Source: Candidatus Methylomirabilota bacterium (GTDB lineage: Bacteria; Methylomirabilota; Methylomirabilia; Methylomirabilales; Methylomirabilaceae). From it: a DNA stretch of 64,000 nt. Made by a program: the position numbers and the translations under genes. The stretch is from contig JACQQF010000054.1 in assembly GCA_016207095.1 (NCBI GenBank), positions 1-64,000 of the forward strand. Direction: 5' to 3'. The stretch's first letter is position 1. Every line of letters starts with the position of its first letter. The notes below the pieces were generated by a model. It was not told where the DNA came from and made no database searches. It worked only from the letters and a program-made list of their open reading frames with translations. This document shows positions 26,790-36,563 of this stretch, piece by piece.

Positions 26790-27520
26790 GTGTCAGCTCG
26801 GTGTCGCACCATAACCGCCTCCCTGTCTTGTACAAGAACGGTGTCAGCCATGCCGATGAAGAGGCCGGTGCCGACCACCCCGGGAATCGAAACGATCGCT
26901 TGCTCGAACGCGGTCGGATCCTGGATCGGAGAGATTGCACAATCAAGGATCTGATTGCCGTTGTCGGTCACATAGGCGCGGCCGTTGACCAGACGCACCG
27001 CAGCCTGGCAGCCCACCTCGGTGAGGCGGCGCCGGCAGAGAGGCAAGCCAAACGGCACCACCTCCACAGGCAGGATGCGGCGGCTCCCCAAGACCGGTAC
27101 GAGCTTCTCAACTCCGACCAGGATCACGAAGCGTCGTGACGACGCGGCCACGATCTTCTCGCGCACCATCGCACCGCCGTACCCCTTGATCAGGTCAAGC
27201 CGGGGATCGACCTCATCGGCACCGTCGAACGTCACGTCGATCTGCCCGACCTCATCCAGTGTCGCCAACGGGATGCCGAGCTGCGTTGCGAGGCCAGCCG
27301 TCACCTGCGAGGTCGGAACCCCCCGCACGCGCAAACCGCCCTTGACCGCCGATCCGAGGGCGTGGATAAAGGCGGTTGCCGCGCGCCCAGTGCCCATCCC
27401 GACCACATCGCCATCCTTGACGAGCTCGATGGCCCGTGTAGCGATAGACGCGTGCTGCTCCTGCGCACCAGATCGACCGCGGCGCCCTGCCTGATTCTGT
27501 GCACCAGGTTCCCGGCCCAT
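26786..27520 (-). CDS. rpiA: Ribose-5-phosphate isomerase A
   Basis: The protein has 244 residues. It interconverts ribose-5-phosphate and ribulose-5-phosphate. Signatures are GMGTGRAATAFI, GVPTSQVTAGLA, DVTFDGADEVDP and IKGYGGAMVREKI, then the conserved VTDNGNQILD. A purine-rich ribosome site precedes the chosen ATG. The N-terminal ~20 residues are Gly/Arg/Gln-rich and may be a non-conserved extension. It is the first gene of the rpiA-fbp pair. Confidence 0.95.
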   Translation of the reverse strand: MGREPGAQNQAGRRGRSGAQEQHASIATRAIELVKDGDVVGMGTGRAATAFIHALGSAVKGGLRVRGVPTSQVTAGLATQLGIPLATLDEVGQIDVTFDGADEVDPRLDLIKGYGGAMVREKIVAASSRRFVILVGVEKLVPVLGSRRILPVEVVPFGLPLCRRRLTEVGCQAAVRLVNGRAYVTDNGNQILDCAISPIQDPTAFEQAIVSIPGVVGTGLFIGMADTVLVQDREAVMVRHRADT

Positions 27521-27807
27521 CCAGCTCTCCCTTCCCTCCCCACTATCTGGACGCCCCGGTTGAACGAAGAGTCTTGAACAGCATGCGACTCAATCGTCAA
27601 CGGAGCACACGGTACGGCGAGGTTACGCCTGCTTATACTATGTCCTGTGAGAGGATGTCAAGAGCGGGACGGAACCCTCCGAACGTAGCCCAGCTCCCTG
27701 GTCAGGTCAAGAGCGCGCTTGACCTTTTACTGATTGTGTGATAGCGAGAGGTCAATCGAACGGAAGTTGGCTTCCCCTCACCGAGACGGAGGCACGGATC
27801 TACTGAC

Positions 27808-28965
27808 ATGGGAATCGATAGGGGCGTCGCCTTACCGGCCGATCGGGTTCCCCCTACCCACCGCGCGTGGGTAGAGGTCAATCTCGCGGCGATCAGAAAC
27901 AACGTGCAGGCGATCCGACGACTGCTCGCGCCATCGACCCAGCTCATGTCAGTCGTGAAGGCCGACGGATACGGTCATGGTGCAGTGGCGGTCGCTCGGA
28001 CCGCGCTGTCGGCCGGCGCCTCGTGGCTGGCGGTGGCCACGGTGGACGAGGGGATCCACTTGAGAAGGGCGGGGATCGAGGCGCCCATCCTGCTCTTCGG
28101 TCCGGCGATCTCGAAGGAAGAGGTCGAGGCTGTCGTGGAGCATCGCCTGCAGCCGACGGTCTGCAGCCTCGATCAGGCGCGCCGGTTTTCGGAGGCGGGT
28201 TTGGGGACGATCCGGATTCACCTGAAGGTCGATACCGGGATGTCCCGCCTGGGGGTCGCCTGGCAGGAGGGTCAGGATCTCGTCAGCGCCCTCAAGGCGT
28301 TGCCCAATGTCACGGTCGCCAGTGTATACAGCCATCTCGCCACGGCTGATGCGCCGGATAGCGGCACGGCGGCCGAGCAGCGTCGGCGCCTCTCCCATCT
28401 GCTGGACGTGTTAGACGCACAGGGGGCCCGACCGTCTCTGGTGCATCTGGCCAATTCAGCGGCAACCCTGGCAATCCCCCAAACCCACTTCGACCTGGTC
28501 CGAATCGGACTGGCCCAGTACGGCATCTATCCAGCCTCCCACCTCCGCCCGATCGTGCCCCTTCAGCCCGCCCTGTCTGTCAAGGCAAGAATCGTGTTCA
28601 TCAAGACGGTCCCGGCCGGAACCGGTGTCAGTTACGGCCACACCTTTCAAACCGGGCGCCCGACCCGGCTGGCCACAGTGGCCATCGGCTATGGAGACGG
28701 CGTTTCCCGGGCCCTCTCAAATCGGATCGAGCTACTGCTCCGGGGCCGACGGGTTCGGCAGGTGGGAACCATCACGATGGATCAGTGCCTCATCGACGTC
28801 ACCGAGGCGCCGGAAGCCAGCGAGGGAGATACCACGACGCTGCTTGGCCAGGACGGGACGGAGCACGTCCAGGCTGGTGACTGGGCCGAGCGTCTCGGGA
28901 CCATTCCCTATGAGATCCTTACTGCCCTCTCGGCCCGATTGCCCCGGATCTTTCGTCAGGGCTAA
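27808..28965 (+). CDS. alr: Alanine racemase
   Basis: The protein has 385 residues. This PLP enzyme makes D-alanine for peptidoglycan. The PLP-binding Lys lies in SVVKADGYGHGA (about residue 51). The second catalytic base, Tyr, lies in GVSYGHTF, and TVAIGYGDGV and GTITMDQCLIDVT complete the family pattern. It is divergent from rpiA across 287 bp. A ribosome site is present but unusually far from the ATG. A palindrome (AGGTCAAG, 6-nt loop, CTTGACCT) at 27704-27725 lies in the upstream spacer. Confidence 0.95.
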   Translation: MGIDRGVALPADRVPPTHRAWVEVNLAAIRNNVQAIRRLLAPSTQLMSVVKADGYGHGAVAVARTALSAGASWLAVATVDEGIHLRRAGIEAPILLFGPAISKEEVEAVVEHRLQPTVCSLDQARRFSEAGLGTIRIHLKVDTGMSRLGVAWQEGQDLVSALKALPNVTVASVYSHLATADAPDSGTAAEQRRRLSHLLDVLDAQGARPSLVHLANSAATLAIPQTHFDLVRIGLAQYGIYPASHLRPIVPLQPALSVKARIVFIKTVPAGTGVSYGHTFQTGRPTRLATVAIGYGDGVSRALSNRIELLLRGRRVRQVGTITMDQCLIDVTEAPEASEGDTTTLLGQDGTEHVQAGDWAERLGTIPYEILTALSARLPRIFRQG

Positions 28966-29067
28966 TCCCGACCGGTTCGGCAGTTTCAGGTTGACTGAGT
29001 CGAGAAATCCTGCTACACAATCGAGCGGCGCGCCGGTGCGCTGAACCCAGAGCGGCGCGAGGGCATG

Positions 29068-29096
29068 TAGACAGCGGTCACGCGATGTGGTATAGT
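29068..29096 (+). promoter_or_regulatory. Sigma-70 promoter for tRNA-Leu
   Basis: TAGACA (29068-29073), a 17-nt spacer and TATAGT (29091-29096); each box matches the consensus at 5 of 6 positions. The tRNA begins about 28 bp after the -10 box. Confidence 0.75.
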
Positions 29097-29123
29097 GACG
29101 TGTTGTTTCCGCTTAGAGGCCGG

Positions 29124-29213
<90 letters not shown>

Positions 29214-29242
29214 TCAATGCAGCCTCTGACCCCAATGTGTAG

Positions 29243-30544
29243 ATGAAAGTAGATATCGAAGAGATCAACAGCACCAAACGCACGCTTCGGATTGAACTGC
29301 CACCCCAGAGCCTCCTGGACAAGCTGGAGGCCGCCTACCGCCATCTTGCCAAAGAGGTCCGCCTCCCGGGTTTCCGCCCCGGGAAGGTCCCGCGGGACGT
29401 GCTCCGCCTTCGGTTCAAGGAGAGAGCCAAAGAGGACGCCCTTCGGGAACTGATCCCCGAGAGCTACACCCGGGCGCTCAAGGATGCCAACCTCGATCCG
29501 GTAAGTGAGCCCAGGGTGGATGAAGTGGTTTGTGAGGAAGGGCAGCCCCTACGGTACCGGGCAAGTTTCGAGGTCAGGCCGACCTTGAAACTGTCTGGAC
29601 ATACGGGGATTGAGGTCTACAAGGAGAACATCGAGGTTGCAGAGTCGGAGGTGGATAAGGCACTGGAGTACCTTCGCGAGCAGGCGGCGGAGTATGTGCC
29701 GATGGATGGCTGGCCGGCCCTGCGAGAGGACCTCGTGGTGGTGGACTACGAGGCCCTCCTCGGCAGTAAACCCCTCAAAGGGGTGAGCGGGCAGAACGTG
29801 TCGATCCTCCTCGGTGCCCATCAGTTCATCCCCGAGTTCGAGGACCAACTTCACGGCCTGAAAAAAGGAGAGGTGAAGGAGTTCCCCATCGAGTTCCCCG
29901 CCGACCATGCCCGACGAGAGCTGGCGGGAAAGCGGCCCCTCTTCAGGGTGATGGTCAAAGAGGTGAAGAAGAAGCGGGTACCGGCTCTGGACAATGACTT
30001 CGCCAGATCGGCGGGTGAGTGCGAGACGGTCCCCAGTTTGAGAGAGAAGGTCAAGAAGGATCTGCTGGCCCACAAGGAGCGGGAACAGGCAGGCCGCCTG
30101 AAAGAACAGATCCTTGATAAGTTGCTTGCCGTGCATCCCTTCGATGCGCCGGAGTCGCTGGTGAGCGCGGAGACCGAGGATATGCTCGAAAACCTGAGGC
30201 GCAGCCTGGCCGGCCGCGGTCTGACGGCCACTCAGCTAGAGGAAGAGATGGCTCGCGGGCATGCCAAGGCGACAGATCTCGCCAGAAAACGGGTACGGAG
30301 CTCTCTCGTGTTGGAAGCGGTGGCGGAGCAAGAGCAGCTCGTGGTGTCAGAGGAGGAAGTAAACCAGGAGGTCCGTTCCCTCGCCACTGCCTTCAATCAG
30401 GAGCCCACGGCCTTCAGCGAGATGATGCGGCGGGAGGGACGCCTCGAGGGAATGCGCCGGCGGCTGCTGGAGCGGAAGGCTCTCGATTTCCTGTACCAAC
30501 GGGCAAATGTGGGGGAGGGGGTCAATCTCGTGACCCTCGCCTGA
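29243..30544 (+). CDS. tig: Trigger factor, ribosome-associated chaperone/PPIase
   Basis: The protein has 433 residues. It binds ribosomes near the exit tunnel and folds nascent chains. The N-terminal ribosome-binding domain carries the signature GFRPGKVP (about residue 44). A central FKBP-like domain spans roughly residues 150-240, and a helical C-terminal chaperone domain follows. The PPIase part lacks some canonical residues, so isomerase activity may be weak. It is followed closely by clpP and clpX, the classic tig-clpP-clpX order. Confidence 0.95.
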   Translation: MKVDIEEINSTKRTLRIELPPQSLLDKLEAAYRHLAKEVRLPGFRPGKVPRDVLRLRFKERAKEDALRELIPESYTRALKDANLDPVSEPRVDEVVCEEGQPLRYRASFEVRPTLKLSGHTGIEVYKENIEVAESEVDKALEYLREQAAEYVPMDGWPALREDLVVVDYEALLGSKPLKGVSGQNVSILLGAHQFIPEFEDQLHGLKKGEVKEFPIEFPADHARRELAGKRPLFRVMVKEVKKKRVPALDNDFARSAGECETVPSLREKVKKDLLAHKEREQAGRLKEQILDKLLAVHPFDAPESLVSAETEDMLENLRRSLAGRGLTATQLEEEMARGHAKATDLARKRVRSSLVLEAVAEQEQLVVSEEEVNQEVRSLATAFNQEPTAFSEMMRREGRLEGMRRRLLERKALDFLYQRANVGEGVNLVTLA

Positions 30545-30563
30545 CCGCGGAGGGAGTACGCGC

Positions 30564-31193
30564 ATGTTCCTCGTTCCAATGGTGGTCGAGCAAACCAGTC
30601 GGGGTGAGCGGGCTTACGACATCTTCTCCCGCCTCCTGAAGGACCGAATCCTTTTCATTGGCACACCGATCGACGACGCCTATTCCAACCTGGTGATCGC
30701 CCAGCTCCTGTTCCTGGAGGCGGAAGACCCTGACAAGGATATCCATCTGTACATCAACTCACCGGGCGGATCGGTGACCGCCTCCCTGGCCATCTACGAC
30801 ACGATGCAGTATATCAAGCCGGCCATGGAGACGATCTGCATGGGCCAGGCGGCCAGCGGCGCCGCGCTCCTCTTGGCGGCCGGCGCCAAGGGAAAGCGGT
30901 TCGCGTTGCCTCACGCCAGGATCATGATCCACCAACCCTATGGCGGCACCCAGGGCCAGGCAAGCGATATCCAGATCCAGGCGAAGGAGATCCTCCGGAT
31001 GCGCCAGGAGCTCGACCGGATCCTCGCCTCCCATACCGGCCAGCCGCTCGAACGAGTCGAGAAGGACAGCGACCGCGACTTCTTCATGTCGCCCGAAGAG
31101 GCCAAGGTGTACGGCCTCATCGACGAAGTGATCCACTCTCGCGTCGTCCTGGCGAAATCGGCGGCCGACGTCGCCGCGTTGCAGACTGCTTGA
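30564..31193 (+). CDS. clpP: ATP-dependent Clp protease proteolytic subunit
   Basis: The protein has 209 residues. It is a serine peptidase barrel that degrades substrates delivered by ClpX or ClpA. The catalytic Ser lies in [16 protein letters not shown], the His in [14 protein letters not shown], and the Asp in the [11 protein letters not shown] region. YINSPGGSV is also conserved. It lies 19 bp after tig and is very likely co-transcribed; GGAGG precedes the start. Confidence 0.97.
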   Translation: MFLVPMVVEQTSRGERAYDIFSRLLKDRILFIGTPIDDAYSNLVIAQLLFLEAEDPDKDIHLYINSPGGSVTASLAIYDTMQYIKPAMETICMGQAASGAALLLAAGAKGKRFALPHARIMIHQPYGGTQGQASDIQIQAKEILRMRQELDRILASHTGQPLERVEKDSDRDFFMSPEEAKVYGLIDEVIHSRVVLAKSAADVAALQTA

Positions 31194-31364
31194 TCACGAG
31201 GCGCCCCGGTGTGTCGAGCTCTCTCGTTCGACCAAAACGCGAATCCAGCCGCCACGGTGATCCTCATACCCATCATTGCGATCATCCCGGATAGAAACAG
31301 TTGGAACGGCGCTCGCTGCGCCCTTCATTTCACGCTGCCGTAGCGGCACTCGGAGGAGGAGTCG

Positions 31365-32612
31365 ATGGCCAAGGCGGTAAAAGGGGGCGGAAAGCTCACC
31401 TGTTCCTTCTGTGGAAAGAACCAGGACGACGTTCGGAAGCTGATCGCCGGTCCCACGGTGTACATCTGCGACGAGTGCATCGAGCTCTGTAACGACATCA
31501 TCGCGGAGGAGTGGGAAGAGGAAAAGAGCAAAGGTTTCGGCGACCTCCCGAAACCGGCCGAGATCAAGTCGATCCTGGACCAGCACGTCATCGGACAGGA
31601 GCGGGCCAAGAAGAGCTTGGCGGTGGCCGTGCACAATCACTATAAGCGCGTGAACGCCCGGATGAGCTTCGATGAGGTGGAGCTGACCAAGTCGAACATC
31701 CTGCTCATCGGTCCTACGGGATGCGGGAAGACCCTGCTGGCCCAAACGCTCGCGAAGATCCTGGATGTGCCGTTCACCATCGCCGATGCCACCACCCTCA
31801 CCGAGGCAGGATACGTCGGCGAGGATGTAGAGAACATCATCCTCCGTCTGTTGCAGGTCGCGGATTACGATGTGGAGCGGGCCGAACGCGGGATCATCTA
31901 CATCGACGAGATCGACAAGATCGCCCGCAAGTCCGAAAACCCGTCCATCACGCGGGATGTCTCAGGGGAGGGGGTTCAACAAGCCCTCCTCAAGATCCTG
32001 GAAGGAACCGTGGCCAATGTTCCGCCACAAGGGGGCCGAAAGCATCCGCAGCAGGAATATCTTCAGGTTGACACCACCAACATCTTGTTCATCTGCGGCG
32101 GGGCCTTCGTCGGCCTGGAGAAGATGATCGAGCACCGGATCGGGCAGAAGTCGATGGGGTTCGGCGCCCAGATCCAAGGGAAGCGAGGAAGGCGGATCAA
32201 CGAGCTGCTGGCCGAAGTTCAACCGGAGGATCTCCTCCGCTACGGCCTGATCCCGGAGCTCGTGGGAAGGCTGCCGGTGGCGGCGGTCCTTCACGAACTG
32301 GATGAGAAGGCGCTGGTGCGGATCCTGGTGGAACCGAAGAATGCCCTGCTACGACAGTACCAGAAATTCTTCGACTTCGATCATGTGAAATTGACCTTTA
32401 CCGATGATGCCATCAATGCGGTGGCGCAGGAGGCCGCAAAGAGAGAAACCGGCGCCCGCGGCCTCCGTGCCATATTGGAAGAGATCATGCTTGATATCAT
32501 GTATGAGGTCCCCTCGCAATCCGGAATCGCTGAATGCATCGTCAATCGTGAGGCGGTGATCGACCGGAAGGCACCGATCATGCTCTACAAGAAGAAGGCT
32601 GAATCCGCATAG
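31365..32612 (+). CDS. clpX: ATP-dependent Clp protease ATP-binding subunit ClpX
   Basis: The protein has 415 residues. It is an AAA+ unfoldase feeding ClpP. The N-terminal C4 zinc finger is visible (CSFCGKNQ and CDECIELC). Walker A is GPTGCGKT, Walker B is IIYIDEID, and the pore-loop and sensor regions are conserved ([14 protein letters not shown]). GGAGGAGG lies before the ATG. The stop codon falls at the left edge of the two-hairpin repeat copy B. Confidence 0.98.
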   Translation: MAKAVKGGGKLTCSFCGKNQDDVRKLIAGPTVYICDECIELCNDIIAEEWEEEKSKGFGDLPKPAEIKSILDQHVIGQERAKKSLAVAVHNHYKRVNARMSFDEVELTKSNILLIGPTGCGKTLLAQTLAKILDVPFTIADATTLTEAGYVGEDVENIILRLLQVADYDVERAERGIIYIDEIDKIARKSENPSITRDVSGEGVQQALLKILEGTVANVPPQGGRKHPQQEYLQVDTTNILFICGGAFVGLEKMIEHRIGQKSMGFGAQIQGKRGRRINELLAEVQPEDLLRYGLIPELVGRLPVAAVLHELDEKALVRILVEPKNALLRQYQKFFDFDHVKLTFTDDAINAVAQEAAKRETGARGLRAILEEIMLDIMYEVPSQSGIAECIVNREAVIDRKAPIMLYKKKAESA

Positions 32613-32720
32613 CGCGCCGCAGTCTCCCCAGCGTGCTGGGGAGTCAAGGCGCGCGAATCCAGAAAGACTAGGTTCCACTCGGATCGAAGAACCCCTCTGT
32701 TAGGTTGGGGTTCTTCAATC
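32605..32720. repeat. Two-hairpin dispersed repeat, copy B (after clpX)
   Basis: It contains CTCCCCAGC-GTGCT-GGGGAG, then conserved GCGAAT/CCAGA/TAGGTTCC blocks, then GAAGAACCCC/GGGGTTCTTC. The order of blocks is the same as in copy A at 17487-17606. The second hairpin may serve as the clpX transcript end. Confidence 0.7.
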
Positions 32721-32819
32721 CGCCTGATCGCATCCCCATTGCGAGCAACTAAATAGGCCGAAGCCCCGAGCCCTTCGGCTCCGCTCAGGATACACTCCGC
32801 GAAGGGGTGGCAATCCCAC

Positions 32820-33728
32820 ATGAAGATTCAATGGCAACGACACCTGTATATCGCAGGCTATGGGTTGCTGGCGCTCTCAATCTCCGGGTGCGCGGTTCTT
32901 GATTTCTTCAAATCCAAGGGGGCCCAGCCATCGGCCGGGTCGGACCAGGAGTTGCTCAGTCGCGCCGACGCGTCCATCGCCCGTAAGAAACACGACGAGG
33001 GGCGCACACACCTGCAGCGTTTGATCAACCAATTCCCTGAAAGCGAGCTGGTTCCGACGGCACGCCTTTACCTCGGTCGCTCCTATTTCAATGAGAGGAA
33101 GTACGAGGAGGCGCGCGCCGAGTACCAGCGATTCCTCGAGCTGTTCCCGCAACATGAGCGCGTTGACGAGGCCCGCTATTACATCGGGCTGTCGTACGTC
33201 CGGCAGATGGAAAAGACGGACCGCGATCAGGCGTTCGCCAAAAAGGCGGTTGCGGAGTTTCAGGCCTTGACGAATGAGTTCCGCGACTCACAGTACGCGC
33301 CCGACGCGCGGGCCAAGATTGCGCAATGCCGCCGGCAGCTCGCCGACAAGGAGCTCTACATCGGCAAATTCTACTTCAACCGAGGCTCCTACGGTGCCGC
33401 GATCAAACGATTCGAAACGATTCTGAAGGAGTACCCGGGCTTCGAATACGAGGATCAGGCGCTTTATTACCTTGGGGAGTCGCTCTGGGAACTCGAACAA
33501 AAAACCGCCGCCAAGACCACCTTCGAACGCCTCATCTCTCAATTCCCGGATTCCGACATGGCCCTCCTGGGTGCGAAGCGGATCGGTGTGACCCTGGTCC
33601 AGAACCCGGCCAAGCGGAAGCCGGCGCCCGGTCTCTTCAGCACCGCGCTTGCCACCGTGAAGGACACCTTCTCCGAGTTGAAGGACTCCGTCATGGACAG
33701 TAGCATCTGGCAGGGCTTGGCGCCGTGA
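32820..33728 (+). CDS. bamD: Outer membrane assembly lipoprotein, BamD/ComL-like
   Basis: The protein has 302 residues. It has a lipoprotein signal (LLALSISGCAV), then TPR-like helical repeats (FPESELVPTARLYLGRSYF, YEEARAEYQRFLELFP, YEDQALYYLGESLW), the layout of BamD, which helps BamA insert beta-barrels. The C-terminus (from about 265) is a short non-TPR tail. The lipoprotein nature indicates an outer membrane. A more general YbgF/tol-pal TPR lipoprotein is a possible alternative. Confidence 0.8.
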   Translation: MKIQWQRHLYIAGYGLLALSISGCAVLDFFKSKGAQPSAGSDQELLSRADASIARKKHDEGRTHLQRLINQFPESELVPTARLYLGRSYFNERKYEEARAEYQRFLELFPQHERVDEARYYIGLSYVRQMEKTDRDQAFAKKAVAEFQALTNEFRDSQYAPDARAKIAQCRRQLADKELYIGKFYFNRGSYGAAIKRFETILKEYPGFEYEDQALYYLGESLWELEQKTAAKTTFERLISQFPDSDMALLGAKRIGVTLVQNPAKRKPAPGLFSTALATVKDTFSELKDSVMDSSIWQGLAP

Positions 33729-33769
33729 TCCATCGGGGAAAGAGCGGGGGCACCCCGCGGTCGTAGCGG

Positions 33770-34738
33770 ATGGGCAGGCTGAGGCCGGCGGATCGGCCGT
33801 CATCCCTTGGGCATCAGACCCGTACACTGCTCCGGCAGTATCATGTGCAGCCGAAGCGAGGTCTTGGACAAAGCTTCCTGATCGCGCCGACCGTGCGCGA
33901 TCTGATCCTACAGGCGGCGCAGTTAAGCCCGGATGACCTGGTGGTAGAGATCGGGCCCGGCACCGGCGTCTTGACGGAAGGCCTTGCCGATCAGGTCGGC
34001 ACGGTCGTGGCGATCGAGCGGGACCCGGGCCTCTATCGGTTACTCGTCGGGCAGCTTGGGGATCGGCCAAGGCTCTCGTTAATCTGCGCCGATGCCCTCG
34101 TCTTCGATTACGTGAGCCTCCTGGCTGAGAAGCTTCTGCCGCATGGACGGGCCAAGCTGGTTTCGAACCTCCCCTACTCGGTGGCCACGCCCCTGATCCT
34201 CCGACTGCTCCCGCTCCAACGCTTCTTTTCCTTTCTCCTGGTGATGGTGCAGCGTGAGGTGGCACAGCGGCTTCTGGCCGCGCCCGGCCAAGAGGGGTAC
34301 AGCGCCCTGACGCTGCGTTGTCTCTACGAGGCGGAGACGACCGCGGTGGGGAAGGTGTCAAGAACGGCCTTTCACCCGAAGCCCGATGTCGATTCCACCC
34401 TGGTCCGTCTCACCCTCCTCTCCAGACCTCGGGTAGCGGTCAAACGTCCTGAGCTCCTGTTTCGCGTCGTGCGGGCTGCCTTCGGGCAGCGCAGGAAGAC
34501 GCTTCGAAACGCCCTCCTGGGCGCCGGGATGATTGTGGATTCGACGGCCATGGAGCGAGCCCTTTTCGACGTTGACATCGATCCCAAGCGCCGCGGCGAG
34601 ACCCTGACACTTGATGAGTTCGCCAGCCTGGCGGACCATTTGGATGCAATGGGAGTGTTCCCGCCCGATCGCCCTCACCCTCCCCTTTCCCCCGCTGGGG
34701 GAGAGGATCAAGGTGAGGGGGCCGGCGATGACCGATGA
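33770..34738 (+). CDS. rsmA: 16S rRNA dimethyladenosine transferase RsmA/KsgA
   Basis: The protein has 322 residues. It dimethylates two adenosines in helix 45 of 16S rRNA. Signatures are PKRGLGQSFL, the SAM site VVEIGPGTGVLTEGL, the catalytic motif VSNLPYSVATPLI, and AFHPKPDVDSTLV. The last ~20 residues (PHPPLSPAGGEDQGEG) are encoded by a REP-like repeat inserted at the gene end, an acquired tail. Its stop overlaps the thiL start by 4 nt (ATGA). The start codon has no strong ribosome site and may be slightly different. Confidence 0.94.
   Translation: MGRLRPADRPSSLGHQTRTLLRQYHVQPKRGLGQSFLIAPTVRDLILQAAQLSPDDLVVEIGPGTGVLTEGLADQVGTVVAIERDPGLYRLLVGQLGDRPRLSLICADALVFDYVSLLAEKLLPHGRAKLVSNLPYSVATPLILRLLPLQRFFSFLLVMVQREVAQRLLAAPGQEGYSALTLRCLYEAETTAVGKVSRTAFHPKPDVDSTLVRLTLLSRPRVAVKRPELLFRVVRAAFGQRRKTLRNALLGAGMIVDSTAMERALFDVDIDPKRRGETLTLDEFASLADHLDAMGVFPPDRPHPPLSPAGGEDQGEGAGDDR
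34672..34719. repeat. REP-like hairpin repeat inside the 3' end of rsmA
   Basis: CCCTCACCCTCCCC and GGGGGAGAGG...GGTGAGGG form the same hairpin type as at 13723, 45636, 46893 and 63361. Here it is translated as the rsmA tail. Confidence 0.75.
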
Positions 34739-35772
34739 AGCTCTCGGGCATCGGCGAGTCCGGTCTCGTGGAGCGAATCAGGCATTTACTCCCTCGCGCG
34801 AGCGATGCCCTCCTCGGGATCGGCGACGACTGCGCCGCCCTGCGCCCCAGGGAAGGCAGAGACCTTCTCCTGACGACCGACCTTCTGGTTGAGAACGTCG
34901 ATTTCACCATGCAGACCATCACCCCCTTTCGTCTTGGGCGGAAGACGATGGGAGTGAATATCAGCGACATCGCCGCGATGGGGGGCCTCCCCCGAGCCGC
35001 ACTGGTCGCGCTGGCGCTCCCGCCCGAAACGGAAATCGAGTTCGTGGACCAGCTCTATCGCGGGCTTCAGGATGAAGCCACACGGTTCGGGGTCGAGCTG
35101 ATCGGCGGCGACCTCTCCGCCTCCCCCACCCTCGTGATCGGCGTCACCCTCGTGGGAGAGGTGGAGCCAGGGAGGGCCGTCACCCGATCTGGCGCAAAGC
35201 AAGGGGAACGGATCTGGGTCACAGGGCGGTTGGGCGCCTCGAGTGCGGGCCTTCTGGCGTTAGGGGCAGGATTCCGTCTGCGCGACGATGACCAGGTCGA
35301 AGCCCCCTCCGATGTCTCCACCGAGCTGAGAGAGGCGGTCCGTCGGGCTCTTAACCGACACCTCTGCCCCGTCCCAAGGGTCCGGGAGGGACGGGCGCTC
35401 GCAGAAGCCGGATTGGCCTCGGCGATGATCGACCTCAGCGATGGACTGGCCTCGGACCTGGGGCATCTCTGTCGCGAGAGCGGCGTGTCGGCAAGGATCA
35501 GAGAGGACCAGGTCCCCGTCGATCCGGCGGCGTCGGCCATCGCGCACTATCTCGGCAAAGACGCCATGACCCTGGCGCTTCACGGCGGAGAGGACTTTGA
35601 GCTTCTCTTTACATCTTCATGGGAACCAACTGAAATTCATGATATGTTTTCTGATGGTCCAGGCGTGACGGAAGTCGGGGAGGTCGAGGAGGCAGGTCAC
35701 GGATGCCTACTGGTTCAGCGAACCGGCAATGAGGTTCCTCTCGCCGGAGGATACGATCACTTCCGGCGATAA
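34735..35772 (+). CDS. thiL: Thiamine-monophosphate kinase
   Basis: The protein has 345 residues. It phosphorylates thiamine monophosphate to the active diphosphate. The N-terminal GIGDDCAAL, the metal-binding VNISDIAAMGG, LIGGDLSASP and IDLSDGLASDL match the PurM-like ThiL fold. It is coupled to rsmA by an ATGA overlap. The final ~50 residues are lower in GC and less conserved. The frame ends with TAA overlapping a possible downstream ATG. Confidence 0.95.
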   Translation: MKLSGIGESGLVERIRHLLPRASDALLGIGDDCAALRPREGRDLLLTTDLLVENVDFTMQTITPFRLGRKTMGVNISDIAAMGGLPRAALVALALPPETEIEFVDQLYRGLQDEATRFGVELIGGDLSASPTLVIGVTLVGEVEPGRAVTRSGAKQGERIWVTGRLGASSAGLLALGAGFRLRDDDQVEAPSDVSTELREAVRRALNRHLCPVPRVREGRALAEAGLASAMIDLSDGLASDLGHLCRESGVSARIREDQVPVDPAASAIAHYLGKDAMTLALHGGEDFELLFTSSWEPTEIHDMFSDGPGVTEVGEVEEAGHGCLLVQRTGNEVPLAGGYDHFRR

Positions 35773-35855
35773 TGATAGAAGGAGCGAGGTGGTCCTCGAA
35801 GATCGAGAAGAACGAATTCAGTCTTGCAGGGTCACGGCGTGAAGGGGGGACGACG

Positions 35856-36248
35856 ATGGGGGTAGTGGGTCGGACTGTTCAAGGCGTGAGGGCCCTTGCG
35901 TCTTCGATTGCCGCCGGCTTTCGGGGCGTCGTCACGATCATGGCGTTCACCGAATCCGGTTGGATGCGGCAGTTCCACCTTTCGAAACGGGTCGTTGTCC
36001 TCTCCTGCCTGGTTCTCGTGCTCCTGATCTTCGGATCAACCATAACGCTGTTGAGCCTCGTCAAGGGACAGTACTATCTGACCCGGATGCGCTATTTGGA
36101 GCAGGAGAACCGAGCGATGACCTCGCTTCTCGAAGGCCAGGCCGAACAACTCAGCAAACTCAAGCTCGAGATGACCAAGCTCAAGGAGTTCGAGGAGAGC
36201 TTGCGACGGGTCTCCGGCCTCGGTGCGCGCCCCACTCCCAATCCCTAG
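35856..36248 (+). CDS. Single-pass membrane coiled-coil protein, resembling the N-terminus of M23 peptidases without the peptidase
   Basis: The protein has 130 residues from the ATG at 35856, which has a purine-rich site (GAAGGGGGG) at a good distance. An earlier in-frame ATG at 35772 lacks one. A cytoplasmic stretch is followed by one membrane span (VVVLSCLVLVLLIFGSTITL) and a coiled coil (LEQENRAMTSLLEGQAEQ, LSKLKLEMTKLKEFEESLRR). This is the usual layout of the N-terminal part of membrane-bound LytM/M23 endopeptidases or of cell-division helper proteins. The frame ends before any catalytic domain, so it is either a truncated gene or a scaffold. Confidence 0.55.
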   Translation: MGVVGRTVQGVRALASSIAAGFRGVVTIMAFTESGWMRQFHLSKRVVVLSCLVLVLLIFGSTITLLSLVKGQYYLTRMRYLEQENRAMTSLLEGQAEQLSKLKLEMTKLKEFEESLRRVSGLGARPTPNP

Positions 36249-36563
36249 AAGCAACCGTCCGACAGCGCAGGAGGCAGACGCTCCTCATTGGGCCGTCAGG
36301 CATGAGACTTTCCGGCCCCTTCCCTCCTCGAACGAATCAGATGACCCTGATCCCTCACCATCCATAATCAGCGGTGTCCATCACACTGCAAGTGCCCCTT
36401 CAGCTATTCCGCCCTAAGCTGATGGACAACGTGCCGGACCAAGAAACGAGCATAGCAAGGCGCTGGCCACGGGGCCGACCGAGGCGTACAGTGTCAGGTA
36501 CGTCGCAGGGAGTGCCCTGGGGGCCAGCAACGCCGCGAGGCGAAGTTGATTGGACCGGCATGC
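36249..36563. other. Intergenic spacer between convergent genes, no feature seen
   Basis: The spacer lies between the membrane coiled-coil gene (plus) and pyk (minus). I see no convincing gene, tRNA or strong terminator hairpin. Confidence 0.5.

Noticed and set aside
31291..31320. Possible third end of the MITE-like element (AGTTGGAACGGC) upstream of clpX
   Set aside because: Only about 12 bases match and no opposite end is found within 200 bp; most likely a decayed solo end or chance.
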